NCBI GenBank assembly: GCA_034401135.1
Contig: JAWZSP010000004.1
Coordinates: 4,526,001 to 4,590,000, forward strand
Reading direction: 5' to 3'
From: Volutella citrinella
Lineage: Eukaryota > Ascomycota > Sordariomycetes > Hypocreales > Nectriaceae
DNA: 64,000 nucleotides
The notes below the pieces were generated by a model that saw nothing but the letters and a program-made list of their open reading frames with translations, searched no databases and was not told the origin of the DNA. The position numbers and the translations under genes are program-made. Positions within the stretch are counted from its first letter, which is position 1; each line of letters begins with the position of its first letter. Positions 35,449-46,227 of the stretch are shown piece after piece.

Positions 35449-35724
35449 ATGGGAAACAACATGGTTTTTATTAACAATGGCAATATATCTGACGCAGCAC
35501 CTGCGCAACTCATGAATCCCATTGATCTCGCCCTATGTGCCCATATTAGCAGTTCCGTCAAGGTCAGAAACCAGTATCACAACACGCCGCTTAACCGAAC
35601 CACGGCTACCAAACGACTCGTCCAGTCGCCGAACCTATTTGAACCCCAGCCCAGGCCGGCTTGTGGTCCAAGGGGCTATGCTGAACGGGATGATATGCGT
35701 CAGTTGGGTTGGGGACGACGTTGA
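35449..35724 (+). pseudogene. Internally deleted copy of the gene at 30604
   Basis: This short open frame aligns to two separated parts of the 394-aa protein encoded at 30604-31788. Its first half (GNISDAAPAQLMNPIDLAL ... KVRNQ) matches residues about 80-120 (GDISDAASPHLMNPVDLAL ... RVRNQ). Its second half (PNLFEPQPRPACG ... YAERDD ... GRR-stop) matches the C-terminus (PNPFAPQPRPDHG ... YAERDD ... GRR-stop). About 700 bases of the middle, including the putative core domain, are missing. Homology continues past the stop codon, including CTAACCCTAACAACTGA. The remnant has an ATG and stays open, so a 91-aa peptide is possible, but it lacks the core. I treat it as a decayed duplicate. Confidence 0.75.
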
Positions 35725-36377
35725 GCTGGGTTCTTCGACTCGGTATGATGTGAAGGACTTGGGCCCCACGTGCTAACCCTAACAACTGATACATTGTCAT
35801 GATCCTAATCCGAGAGGGCATTCGCTTGCAAAAACCCAAAGCTAGCCTTGTATCGCTTAATGAAGATGGGTAGAGGCTCAATTCGGGAGTCGAGTGTGGT
35901 TGGGTCGCCTAGATTGCAAGGCGGGCCTTGCAGCTGGGAAAATCTTCGGAGTTTGGCTTCTTTTGTGCTCTGGGCTATCTACTTTTGCGTCTTGACTTTG
36001 GTACTTCTCGTTTGATTGTACCCTTTGTCAGGAGACTTGTCGTAGTTGTGACAGGCAGCGTCGTCCAGGCGCAGATTTGTGCTGGCACTGCACCGCCCGC
36101 GACTCAAACACTGGGACATCGAACTTCACAGCGGAACCCTGTTGCTAGTAATTTATGTAGAATGCAATTTGATTTCGTCTCCATTTCCTCGGAGCCCTGT
36201 TGGCACTGTTCTCCGTAGTAGAAAAGCCTGGTGTTCAGTTTCCGTGCAATATGGAGGCACAGTGCCATACCTAGGCACACGGCCTGGGTGCACGGTGCCA
36301 GCAGTGCTAGGTGTGGAACAGGCGGATCTCAGTCTCGACAGGTCAGTCCCATTTGCCAACCACACCAATCATCACCC
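35725..36377. other. Intergenic region
   Basis: It begins with the part homologous to the 3' flank of the gene at 30604, ending near 35820. The rest precedes the 2EXR gene. The open frames here are continuations of neighbouring frames without domains. Confidence 0.5.
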
Positions 36378-37418
36378 ATGTCCCAGTCAGCAATTGCGCC
36401 TGCCTTCCGCTTCTGGGCTCTCCCGAAAGAAGTCAGGGACAATATATGGGACCTTGCGATCCAGAATCAAACCGGAGATCGGGAGGCCATATCCATATCC
36501 TTTGCGAAAAGCGAGCGGGGCAGCCAAATCGCTCGGGCCTTCGTGCACGGAGGGATATGGCTCTCGTGTTCCACGCTCGTTGCGCCAACAGACGAAGAGA
36601 AAGCCGATGCCGAGCAAGGAGGCCACAGCCAAGCCAAACCTTGGCGTCCGGCCTCGACTCTGCAGGACACGCCGTTGCTACTTGCAACCGCCGAGTCGCG
36701 TGCCGCGGTTTTTCGCCGATGGCAAAAGGAACTGCCTGGTCTGACCATGGGAGCGCCGACGGCACAGCTTGCCGCTCTCGATGGACTCCGGTTCACAAGG
36801 GGCCCAGAAACGGCATATATGTTTACACGCCCATCTTATGATCTACACTACTTCAACCTTGAGGATTTTGAGCAGGGCTTGCCTGGTTCTGAATACCCTC
36901 AGCTGTCCCTCACGAGTGACGGGATTCCAGAAATCCACAATATTGCCTTTGATTACAAAGACGAATTTTTCGACGACCTTGATGACCATGAGCAGAGCAG
37001 TGACGAGGAGCCTAGAGAAGGCATAAGCCCGTTCGAGAACCTCGTCAACGGTCCTAGCAAGCTAGCAACACTCATGAAGGTCCTTAGCCTCAACGGCAAG
37101 AGTAACCTATGGCTCATCGACCACGACATAACGCCGGCCAGTGAATCTAGCGTACAAGAGCTCCTGAGTAGTCCGAGCCCGCCGTTGGTCTTTCGCGCGA
37201 AGGGCAAGTTGTTTGTGAAGCTGCGCACGATACACGCCAATTTTTGGACAGCGCCAAGCTGGAAGAATACACACGATGAGTCCGTTCTCTTCCTGGAAGA
37301 ACAGGGCGAGGTGCTGGCCTGTATCAATCTGCATCGCGAGGTGGTGTACAATGACGGCGGTCACGATGACGAGTATTGTGTTCTCGGGGGTGGGATACTG
37401 GCATGCGTGACGTTGTAG
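36378..37418 (+). CDS. 2EXR-domain fungal protein
   Basis: A single exon encodes 346 aa. The N-terminus carries the fungal 2EXR signature as FWALPKEVRDNIWDLAI at about residues 12-28, equivalent to F..LP.E.R..IW..A. TPLLLATAESRAAVFRRW near 95-112 corresponds to the second conserved block (lL.v..EsR...l). The rest is a less conserved alpha/beta region with an acidic stretch DEFFDDLDDHEQSSDEEP. 2EXR proteins are numerous in Pezizomycotina and have no established biochemical role. The frame is open further upstream to 36231, but the ATG at 36378 places the conserved motif at its usual distance from the N-terminus. No signal peptide or membrane segment is seen. Confidence 0.83.
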   Translation: MSQSAIAPAFRFWALPKEVRDNIWDLAIQNQTGDREAISISFAKSERGSQIARAFVHGGIWLSCSTLVAPTDEEKADAEQGGHSQAKPWRPASTLQDTPLLLATAESRAAVFRRWQKELPGLTMGAPTAQLAALDGLRFTRGPETAYMFTRPSYDLHYFNLEDFEQGLPGSEYPQLSLTSDGIPEIHNIAFDYKDEFFDDLDDHEQSSDEEPREGISPFENLVNGPSKLATLMKVLSLNGKSNLWLIDHDITPASESSVQELLSSPSPPLVFRAKGKLFVKLRTIHANFWTAPSWKNTHDESVLFLEEQGEVLACINLHREVVYNDGGHDDEYCVLGGGILACVTL

Positions 37419-37935
37419 TGGTTCACTTACACGAGTCCTATTTTCAAAAGCATTCCTCTTTTAAATTGCAGTAGTCATTTCAATTTTTGCAAAGAAATGA
37501 AAGATGCCTTGGCAGAGTTACATAGTGCCAAGTAGACTTCATCGAAGTGTCTTAATGGAATCCATAGCATCAAAACTTCACAAGCACTGCTCGCGCATCA
37601 TAAGCAGACTCCATTCCGCATTGCGTCTCTATCAACGAAATCTACTTCATTTTAGCCTCTAGCCCGGCCCAATGGTCAAGACAGGGTGTGACAGCTCACA
37701 GAGATCCAAGCCCAACACCCTGATCCGTCACTTTACACGAAACCTCGAGCCCGACTGGGTACTGGCCTTCAAATAGCCGCGTACATCCCAATGGTCACGA
37801 CAAGGGTTACAAAAATAGTGTGAGAAGATGTTGTGGATATTGTCTCTGACTTGTTCAAGATGCAGGATTCGGGTTCGAAGCCACTAGCGCAGGCGAGTAC
37901 TGAACATAGAAGGTAAGACTCGCGAGACCGTCGTA
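37419..37935. other. Intergenic region between convergent genes
   Basis: No feature was recognised. A GGTTCGAAGCC near 37868 looks like a tRNA B box, but no matching A box or cloverleaf is present. Confidence 0.5.
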
Positions 37936-38520
37936 TTACCCCGTCGGGAGGCCATCATTCCCAATCACGGGGAGTACGAAATAGTATTTCGAAAACTCGT
38001 GTCCGCTCTCTATCAAGTCTGTGTAAGCGCTGAGGATCATCTGGCCCAGCTGCCCGTTTCCATTATTATTCACAGCGAGGCCCGCAAACACACGCCAGTT
38101 TAATGACCTAGTCAACCTGATCCTAGCCACCACGCGGGTTGCCGTATCCTGGAGCCTATGGCCTTGAAACAGACTGAATAGAGCTGACGGGTCGAGTTCA
38201 TCCAAGCTTCCGGCTTCTTCTATGTCAGGTCCCACCTCGAAGAGCTCACGGGGGGAACTGGCGAATGCGTCGTCCGCCAATTTGCGGACCTCTATTACGA
38301 TGGCCTTGAACATATTTGATGCCCCAAGCAGGACTGCTCTCTGTGCCCACAGTACATTCGCAACTTGAGCTGGTCTGGATGCTGCTTTTGCAAGGGTCAC
38401 TCGCCCACCACTGAAAATGACATTGGGGAGTGGCGGAGGAGCTGGTGCTGGGGGTACCGGGATAAGCGGAAAAGGCTGAAGGTCTCGCCTCGGAATCAAT
38501 CGTCTCTCGGGCTCAGACAA
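37936..38520 (-). CDS. Hypothetical protein, 5' end uncertain
   Basis: A minus-strand frame of about 194 codons ends at the stop at 37936. It begins with a Pro-rich segment (PVPPAPAPPPLP), then a predicted helix-rich region (ANVLWAQRAVLLGASNMFKAIVIEVRK) and a hydrophobic C-terminal part. No family is recognised. The leftmost in-frame codon is TTG, not ATG, so an upstream exon is likely. A GTAAGT donor at about 38587, preceded by an ATG near 38641 in an exon encoding MYLGSMTVMLTTALF, can be spliced in phase to an acceptor just upstream of 38535 (…GGAG). That would give a signal-peptide-like start. Treat the first exon as a suggestion. Confidence 0.45.
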   Translation of the reverse strand: MSEPERRLIPRRDLQPFPLIPVPPAPAPPPLPNVIFSGGRVTLAKAASRPAQVANVLWAQRAVLLGASNMFKAIVIEVRKLADDAFASSPRELFEVGPDIEEAGSLDELDPSALFSLFQGHRLQDTATRVVARIRLTRSLNWRVFAGLAVNNNGNGQLGQMILSAYTDLIESGHEFSKYYFVLPVIGNDGLPTG

Positions 38521-38649
38521 TCTAAAATCTCCAAGTCAGATTTTCAGACTCGAGCGCTTTGTGCTCCAGTGACGACGGTACTTACTCTGCTGCTTGAACA
38601 GAGCTGTCGTGAGCATCACTGTCATGGAGCCCAAGTACATGTCTAGCCT

Positions 38650-41600
38650 GGCGTATCAGCACAATTACAAGACCAACACTCAAAGAGTGAATCTAGAGCG
38701 TAGGGCCACATAGCCGAAGAGCAGCAGAGACGTGGGTGAGGGAACATGGCCCAATATCATGTATTGGATGCCATTGCAAGAACGAACAACCCGGGAGCGG
38801 CTGCTTCTATTTTCTAGGCAACCCAACATTGGTTCCGCGTTTTGCTAATTGGGAGTCGCGATGTGGTGTACAGATACGCAAATGCGGACTCACTACGATC
38901 AGGTACCCGGCGGTTGGGCTATCCAACTGTCATGGACTGGAGACTTGACAAACACGCCCTTGTTTAGGGTCGATAAGACGCGGACCATAGTCACGGGGAA
39001 CTATAATCAGAGCGTACCACAACATGACGATTCGATATAGGCACAACTTATTTGAGCCCATAGATTGCGCCATACTAGGGCACCTCGAGCACAGCCGGAA
39101 AGGTTGACTCTGTTATCTTTTTTAAATTTAAAACAACAACAACAGTGAGAGTTACTATCATCGTGGACTTTGATACTGAGTGGGACTTGATCAGAGATGG
39201 CAGAGGTTGGGGAAAGAGAACTGTGCTACAAAGGCATACGCTGTGAAGACGTGAGAAAGATGACGACCTCTGATAGTCCACTGTAGGCTCCTTGTCGGAT
39301 TTGAGAGTTTGGGGGCTTCCCCAGCCTGGGTGAGTCCATGGCCTTTCTCAAATTGAACCAACATTCACAGGATGCAAGTGGACTCGGAAAGCGAATGCCT
39401 AGAATGGTTAGAGAACTGACCGCCGCAGCCGATGCGAATTCTCTGGTTACCGAGCCCTGTCCCCACAGATGAGGTCCACGAGATTGTTTTGATTATTTGT
39501 TTATCTTGTTTGACTGTTTACTTTCGATGGTGAGTGGCTGAGGGGACAGGGACCAGGACGAAGCAAATGTGAGGGAATCTTGGGCGTCCTGGGGGCAACT
39601 GTTGTTTCAAGGGCAGGGGCTTGTTTGTTTACACTCATTATCCGTGCGTCCATGTATTATCACTCATTTTTCTTTCTTTTTTTTTTTTTTTGATGGGTGT
39701 ACAGACATGATCACAACTATCGATTCCCGCTGCGACGCTGCAAGCTTCGCGCACGGATGTCGCCTCGGGCAATGCATGGTACCTGCATTCAAGACAACTA
39801 TTGATCGAGGCTGGCGGGAGAGCATCCTGCACCCACTTCCCGCGGCGATTACAAGGGTGGCACTGCGTCGCATCGCACTGCCATCGAAGATTAGGCTGCT
39901 CCCTAGCCTGTGCAAGCAAGTGAGGCACAATGCACGAAATCCTCTTCTCTGGGGGCCTTTGTTACTCGCCTAGCCACCCCATTTTCCTGATTACCCTGCA
40001 CTTGAAAAAAAAAGATGGCGCAGGTGCTCCTTACAGTGGGGGTTCGTGGCGCTGATGTGGCGTCTGATTGGTTGACGCCACAGCCGCGCACCAGCGTAGC
40101 ATCGGCTGGCCTGTTTCGGGTTGTCCAGCCAGCCATGGTTTTTTGCTTCTCGGGCTTCTTGGATCTTGGCTTCACTCGTTTTCTGCTTCAATGTAGGCTT
40201 TTTCCCCGGTTGCAAGGGAATCCCTCCCAGCCATGCGGGTTTTTTCCTCATCTGCTTTCTCGTGTTGGGTCCCTTGCGAGATGTAGCGATGCCAGTGCCG
40301 AGATGGTATCCGTGCTGTAATTGGGGAGTCTCCACTGCTAAAGGGCTGCTGCCATGCGGGACATTGCCGTGTCCTTGTCCCATACGCGTCCGCATCTCAA
40401 TGGCATCATCAGGTCGTAGGGCATCCGTTATAGGGCAGGCAGCGACAGGTCACGGCCATTCCCGCCCCTTGCAGCACCCGTCATCGCTGTCCATGTCCAT
40501 TGACGCCAGGCCATCCCAGGGCGCTCTCAGTTATGATCCAGGTTTCGGCCCCGGCGCATGACGACGTCATCTTGTTCTGGAGATTGGACTTGGCTGATGC
40601 TCCTCGCCACCAACAGCCCTGGCGGAGACACAGGTCGACGTTGGCGCACGACAGCGAGATGTGGGCATGGACGCTCTACCCGTCCACGTTTGGTTGCCGC
40701 CCAATGGATTGACTTGGCCGCAAAGCTGCGCAAGGTGCAAGCAAACTGGGCACAACCCTTGCTTCTGCCTCGTATGCGCATGCCCACCCCAAGATTCTGG
40801 TTCTGGGCACCGGCTCGGTCTCGCCTTGATTGACCCCAGCCATCCCCAATGCCCCCGCGCCGTTACAGAAGCTCCTCTAGCCGTCATAGTGGGAGAAGGC
40901 AGCGGCTCTCTTTGAGCCTGGCGTAGACTCCAGCCATCCAACTTTCTCTGCCCAGGCCGTTGAAACGGCCTCTCCGGCTTCCAAGACCACCCCTGTCGCT
41001 CTCCGTATCCTCCAGCGCCCACCAAACGGATCCCCCCAGCCAGGCGCTAGGCCGTGACACCCCTGTCCACGGACCGGGCTAGGGATCGAGCATCATCCAT
41101 CCACACATCTGCCCAACCACCTCGGCGGGCTCTTGTTGCCGGCGCCCAGGCCCGAGACTCAAGTTCCAGCTGCAGTCGAGTGAGAAAAGGGTTTGTGAGA
41201 TGGGCAAGCGAACGGCCTGCAAGCCATGCACCCACCCGACATGCACACACACACACCCGCACCCGCACCTCAGCCAGGCCTCACCCATGCTCCGCGAACC
41301 AGGCCTGAGCAAGCCCCAACCTGGCCAATATTTCCTCCATTACAAAAGTCTATCGTCCCGCCCTCCCTCCCGCGCGGTGGTCTGCTTGACTCTCTCTCCC
41401 CCCATCATCACCACTTGCCATCCACACCAATCTCGCCCTTGGGCATATACGTCGACTATACTATAACGTAGTCCCTCTCGGTCCAGTTCCAACTTGGCTG
41501 ATCCCTTCAACCGGCCGCGTCTTGGATCCTAGTCCCAATCCTCGGAGTCCTCGCATACGTCATTGTCGCATCGCAAACCGTCTGGCGCATTGCATCGCAA

Positions 41601-41759
41601 CCCCGCCCTTCTCACCATCAGCAGCGAAAAGCGCATCATCCGCATTTGGCGCAAATCTCACCACCTCGCCCCATTGCGACGCAGTACTCGGTCGCACATC
41701 CTTTTCTCTCCGGTAACCTCTCGTCGAGTGACCCAGTCGCTCGCCCACCGCCGCCCATC
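38650..41759. other. Long intergenic region, no supported gene
   Basis: Both strands were read. Open frames of up to about 150 codons (for example 40567-41025 minus and 40121-40561 plus) overlap each other and have no domain or splice partners. Features seen are a poly-T run at about 39679-39692, a CA run at 41243-41256, and a C/T-rich leader from about 41350 leading to the gene at 41760. A transcribed non-coding RNA cannot be excluded. Confidence 0.5.
41243..41256. repeat. CA dinucleotide microsatellite
   Basis: About seven CA units are followed by CCGCACCCGCACC, in the upstream region of the MARVEL-like gene. Confidence 0.6.
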
Positions 41760-42430
41760 ATGTTCTTCGCATTCTTCTTCGTCTTCAACCGGATCCTCCA
41801 GATCATCACCCTCGTACGTCCCTCGCCAAGTGTTTGTCGCTTCTCCTCGCTGACTCGAACCCTCAGATCCCCACCATGGGCATGCTTGCCTGGTTCGTCG
41901 ACGGCTTTGTGCGGCAAAACGCCCTGACGCCCGACTCCATCCTCGTGCTCTTCATCGTGTCGGTGCTGGCCCTCGCCTGGGCCATGTTCACCCTCTTCTC
42001 GTACCATCGGTCGTCGGCTAATGCGCTCTTCGTCGGCATCATCGACCTGGGCTTCGTCGGCGCCTTCATCGCCTCTGTCTGGTACCTTCGCGGCATCCGC
42101 AACGCCGACTGCATCAACGTCTCGCGCTCCCGCGACTGGTACGTCAGCATCGGCGACGTGCGCGTCACGGGGCCCGACTACGACTGGAGCGCCGACAAGC
42201 CCTGCATGATGCTCAAGGCTTGCTGGGCCTTTGCCATCATCAACGTCATCGAGTTCTTCGTCACCTCCGTCGTCGCATTCATGCACGGCGACCGCCTGAG
42301 TGCCTACGACAACCACAAGCGCAGCCGCTCCCACCACTCCAGCCGTCACCACCACCGCAGCAGCCGCAGCCGCTCCGGCTCGCGATACAGCGGCAGCCAC
42401 CGCTCCCACTCGCGCCGCGTCTACGTCTAA
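41760..42430 (+). CDS. MARVEL-like four-TM membrane protein
   Basis: Two exons, 41760-41813 and 41867-42430, are in phase 0 and give 205 aa. The four hydrophobic segments are the N-terminal MFFAFFFVFNRILQIITL region continuing into the exon junction, ILVLFIVSVLALAWAMF, ALFVGIIDLGFVGAFIA and CWAFAIINVIEFFVTSVVAF. Charged loops separate them, as in fungal MARVEL-domain proteins. The C-terminal 45 residues are a His/Ser/Arg-rich tail (RSRSHHSSRHHHRSSRSRSG), probably cytosolic. MARVEL proteins act in plasma-membrane domain organisation and vesicle traffic. No specific role can be assigned here. A long, pyrimidine-rich leader precedes the ATG. It converges on DPH2. Confidence 0.85.
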
Positions 42431-43422
42431 GTGTCGCCCGCCGACATCCCAGAGACGTGGACCGGAGACTGCCTGGGCTGACAGAAGCTTCCCGGTCCGC
42501 TCCGCCAAGCTAGCGGCCGTTGGGCACTCCTTGTGTGTTGCATTCCAGCAGTGTTCGGCGACCCGCCCCGGCGGGAGTGTCCGAAACCCTCCCTCCACTC
42601 GCTCACCCGTCCCTAAAACGAAACCTAAGCGCCGTGCCGCGCCATCACGAGACACACATTCCTCTCCCTCAGCACGATGGAGAGGATCCTTTAGCTGTGT
42701 CTCGTGTGCTCAGGCGCACCGCTACACCCCTGCTTTCTTTAGCAACCTACATCGCACACACCCCCAAGCAACACTAATACCCCCCAAACTGGCGCGACTC
42801 ACGTCGCCTGCCAGACGACACCCCATCACGGCCGAATGTTTGCTATGAGTAGATGGATCACCAGCTGTTCCTATGTCTGTACCTGATGTGGAAATGATAT
42901 CTCTCACGGTCCCTGGTGCCTCGCCGTTCGCTCGCACTGGTCTGGAACCTCTTGCGAGTAAGGTGGCGCCAGGAGTGCCGGAGAGAGAGACGGAGCCAAG
43001 AGACGACGACTCACGACAGAGCGCACGCAGCCTTTCTTCTTTTCTTTCATGCTCCCGCTCGCTGCTGTTTATTCCCTAGACCGGTTCCTTTTCTACGTGG
43101 TAACGCTTACGGAGGATGGCGCTATGTGTTTTTGCATCGAGTCCAGGGATCACAGAACATCTCCCCATAGTAGGAGATTGGGGGCGGAACGAGAGAGAAA
43201 GGAAATGAGAGACGATAACCAATCAATGAAGCTAAGCTTTTGAAAAGAAGGAGAAAAAATAATGCATTCCTCTCTTCGCCCATTTTTGCCTTTGTATCGT
43301 GCTTTTGATTGACCTTCCATGCTACCCAACGCCTACTTTGATATGATGTTAAATGTGAGATGCCAACTTACCCGGCCCAGATCATTCCTCGGTCTAGCTC
43401 ACTTTCCACTGCCGACCTGTCT
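42431..43422. other. Convergent intergenic region
   Basis: This almost 1 kb interval holds the 3' flanks of the MARVEL-like gene and DPH2. It is partly C-rich on the plus strand near 42580-42800. No coding or RNA feature is supported. Confidence 0.55.
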
Positions 43423-45009
43423 TCAGTGCCTGCTTCCCTCCTCGCCGACCTGGTACCCTCTCGCGATGCCGTTGCGGCCCTCCTCGACAAGAGTGCTCGC
43501 CTCGTTGTCGAAATCGGTGCCCAGACCCTGCCATGTCCGGTTGGACCGAAGGTACTCTGCTCCGGGGCTCGCGACGCCGTTGATGCTCGCCACTTCTCCC
43601 ACCGCTCGCTTAATGAGCGAGTCGGACTGCCGACTGGCACCCGCGCCGCTTCCGTTCGTAGTCGGCTCGCTGGACTTGGGGCCTCTCACAGGGAGTCTCA
43701 TCGGCCTGCTGTGGCTGACAAGCTTGCCGGTTCGCAAGTCAAACTCGGGCGCTTCTGACTCTTCACCCTCTACTCCGCCCTCGACCTCATTCACGGCCTC
43801 TTCTTGCGCGGGTTCCTCCTCTGCGTCCTCCGACTCCTTGATTGCGCTCAGCTTCTCGATGCCTCCCCACCAGTCACCGCCCCACGTCCGCTCCTCTTCG
43901 CTCAGCAGAGCCACTTCCAGCTCGAATGGGGTAATTACTGGTCGCCAGTAGCCCACATCGTCCTCGATGAGGCCGCTCTCCCAGCACGCCACGACGACCC
44001 ATCCCTCAATCTCGGAAAAGTTGGCCAGCTTGGCGGGGTTCAGCTTGCCCACAACTACGGTATAGCTCTTCTTGTCGGCCTTGGAAATCTTTTCGCGGAG
44101 GAGGTTGATCGAGGAGAGGTAGTTGGCGACGGATAGCGTGTTGACGAGGATGCCAATGACGCCGGCCGATGCTAAAGACAGCACCTTTGCAAATCGCCGT
44201 CGAAGAGCGCCGGCGGTGCGCATTGTCGGGTTCTCAAGGGAGGGGCTGGAAGTGGAGGATGTAGAGAGGATGTGAAGAGAGGCGAATCGGGATTGCAGCG
44301 CGAGCAGTAGGGCGGCCGGAGGATCGGAAATGTGCACGAGCGAGTATGACCTCCAGTGCTCGTCATCGGCTGCTTCGCCCAGGATCTTTCTGTTGGGGAT
44401 CAGGGCCGCTGGGTCCCTCACAACATCCGTCGCCACCACACTCGTATATCCTCGCTCCAGCAGCTGTTTTACTAGAGGCTCGACATGGTTCTGGTACGTC
44501 AGGTCCGCCATGACGACGATCCCGGCAGCCTTGTCCGAAAATTCCTTCTCTAGCTCGGTAATCGTGGCGGCGTAGTCGAGCTCGTGAGTCGTGTACACAT
44601 AGAGGGCGGGCAGGCGACTCGTCGGGCTCAGGCATGTCCGGCCGTAGTGCACCACAACGTCGGCACCGACGTGCTCAGCGGCGATCTCGTCGACGCAGCA
44701 CGCGCTGTAGCTGCTGTCGGCCAGTATATAAATCCTCCTCGGCTTGGATCCCTCGGGCGCGGGGCCCAGCTCCTTCTCGAGCAACTCAGAGACTCGCGGC
44801 GCATCGACGAGCATGAAGTCAGGGAACTGCAGCCCGACGCGGGCCCATCCGCCGGCGCGGATGTCGTCGGCGGTGCGGCGGATCTCGTACGTCGTCAAGA
44901 GGGCGTCGTCGGAGAGGGACGACTTGGTCTCGGGCCCCGCGACAGGGACCTCGAGGATATTGTCGTCCGGCGTCGAGAGGACGGGCGCGGCGGCGAGTTC
45001 GGACGCCAT
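43423..45009 (-). CDS. DPH2: Diphthamide biosynthesis protein 2
   Basis: A single exon encodes 528 aa. Dph2 partners with Dph1 in the radical-SAM-like Fe-S complex that transfers the 3-amino-3-carboxypropyl group to a histidine of elongation factor 2, the first step of diphthamide synthesis in the cytosol. Conserved blocks include GLQFPDFMLVDAPRV, YILADSSYSACCVDEIAAEHVGADVVVHYG and TSVVATDVVRDP. Cysteines in the conserved positions are C104/C105 and C126 in the first domain, and C342 in VVVACWESGLI, which is the Dph2-type arrangement. The C-terminus has an acidic linker then FDLRTGKLVSHSRPM. The frame is open upstream to 45162, but the ATG at 45009 gives the usual N-terminus and is chosen. 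It lies head to head with MSH6 across about 1.2 kb. Confidence 0.95.
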   Translation of the reverse strand: MASELAAAPVLSTPDDNILEVPVAGPETKSSLSDDALLTTYEIRRTADDIRAGGWARVGLQFPDFMLVDAPRVSELLEKELGPAPEGSKPRRIYILADSSYSACCVDEIAAEHVGADVVVHYGRTCLSPTSRLPALYVYTTHELDYAATITELEKEFSDKAAGIVVMADLTYQNHVEPLVKQLLERGYTSVVATDVVRDPAALIPNRKILGEAADDEHWRSYSLVHISDPPAALLLALQSRFASLHILSTSSTSSPSLENPTMRTAGALRRRFAKVLSLASAGVIGILVNTLSVANYLSSINLLREKISKADKKSYTVVVGKLNPAKLANFSEIEGWVVVACWESGLIEDDVGYWRPVITPFELEVALLSEEERTWGGDWWGGIEKLSAIKESEDAEEEPAQEEAVNEVEGGVEGEESEAPEFDLRTGKLVSHSRPMRLPVRGPKSSEPTTNGSGAGASRQSDSLIKRAVGEVASINGVASPGAEYLRSNRTWQGLGTDFDNEASTLVEEGRNGIARGYQVGEEGSRH

Positions 45010-46227
45010 GATGCGATTTTGTTCTTGCAGATTTTGGGCTGTGAGTATTTCGAGGTGCTCGGAGTTTTTGGAGACTCCAAATCGCGGGGCAGCGCCATGT
45101 GCCAAGGTGGGGTGCAAGTGCGAATAATTGTATGTGTGCGGTGGGAAATTTGTAATCCGCACATGGTAGTTATCCGGACTGGATGACGCTCCCGATTGCC
45201 CGTGGCAGCCCTGGTTAAGAATTTAATAAATAAAATATCTTTTAGTTCTCGCAAGTCGTAGAATGAAATAATTTGTTGAGCGAGGCCCGCGTTGTCTCGA
45301 TCGCTTTTTGACACATCCTCGGGTTGTGTAGGACTGGCGAATCGCAAAGCTCGGATTACATACCCTACCGCTGAGGACGAGGAAAAGCAGAGCTTCCTGT
45401 GGCATTGGATGAAGGTATTTTACATAATGAATAATTGCGTTATCTTTGCTCCAGATGTATCCATCCGACCCTGTCGCAGTGATAGTTTTCGTATTGTTTG
45501 GCTTCTCTTCTTCTGTTATGTAAAATGCAGCGAGGGTCTGAGCGTGAAACAATTGGGTTCGCTGCACTGGCATTTCTTGTGCTCGGCGCTCAGCGACTTA
45601 TGCATTTAGGAAACGCCTGCTGGATGGTTACGCCAGCCAACAAGCATAGGGAACTTAGTAAGTTTGCTTGGACTTCTCCCGATACTACTGGCTGGCTGAC
45701 TGGAAACCCCCTCACGAAGTATTGTTTTCTTGTGTTTATCTTTCCTTGCTTTTTCTTCTCTCGAAACCGCGCCCGCTGAGCGTGTGTAGCTTATTAGCGA
45801 CGGCCTCGCACTGTATCTTCCTAGGTACCTTAGAGAGTAGGTGGGGCGCCACCGCCAGTGCCGGTCTTCGGGAGCCCCTTCCCCCAGTATTTAGGTGGGG
45901 CCCCCCTGTCCTTTACGCGTGAACGCGCACGCGCCGTCCTGCCGCGTCGCGCTCGATCGACAGTGCAGCTGGTCCTCCGATATCTAATTTAGACATTCCC
46001 TGATTCCCTGCTCCAGTTTCGTCCTCGACAATTGCTCCCCAGTGCTCCTCTCTTGGGTTTACTAGACTCATTCTCGTTTTCAACCGCGCCTTGTTTCTAT
46101 CTTACTGCTAGAGCCCTCTAGTGTCTGTTTCGGCGTTTTCTGCCTGGAGTGAATCACCCAAGCACTGCTCAACTCCCGGCCCGTCTGCATTTCATCTCTG
46201 CACGACAGAGCGTCCTGTCCTCGCATC
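45010..46227. other. Divergent promoter region of DPH2 and MSH6
   Basis: No gene is seen. The 5' leader of MSH6 probably starts somewhere after 45935. MluI-type boxes are described in a separate entry. A pyrimidine-rich stretch lies at 46000-46190. Confidence 0.55.
45915..45933. promoter_or_regulatory. MluI cell-cycle box cluster upstream of MSH6
   Basis: ACGCGT at 45915-45920 is followed by ACGCG at 45923-45927 and 45929-45933, so three ACGCG cores fall in 19 bases about 300 bases before the MSH6 start. In yeasts the MBF complex binds ACGCGT upstream of DNA replication and repair genes, including MSH6, giving G1/S expression. The same control is inferred here. Confidence 0.55.

Noticed and set aside
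37860..37895. Possible tRNA from a GGTTCGAAGCC word
   Set aside because: No matching A box, acceptor stem or anticodon arm around it.
40121..41025. Open frames of 146 and 152 codons on opposite strands
   Set aside because: Overlap each other, no domain, Trp/Pro/Arg-rich as expected from translated GC-rich intergenic DNA.
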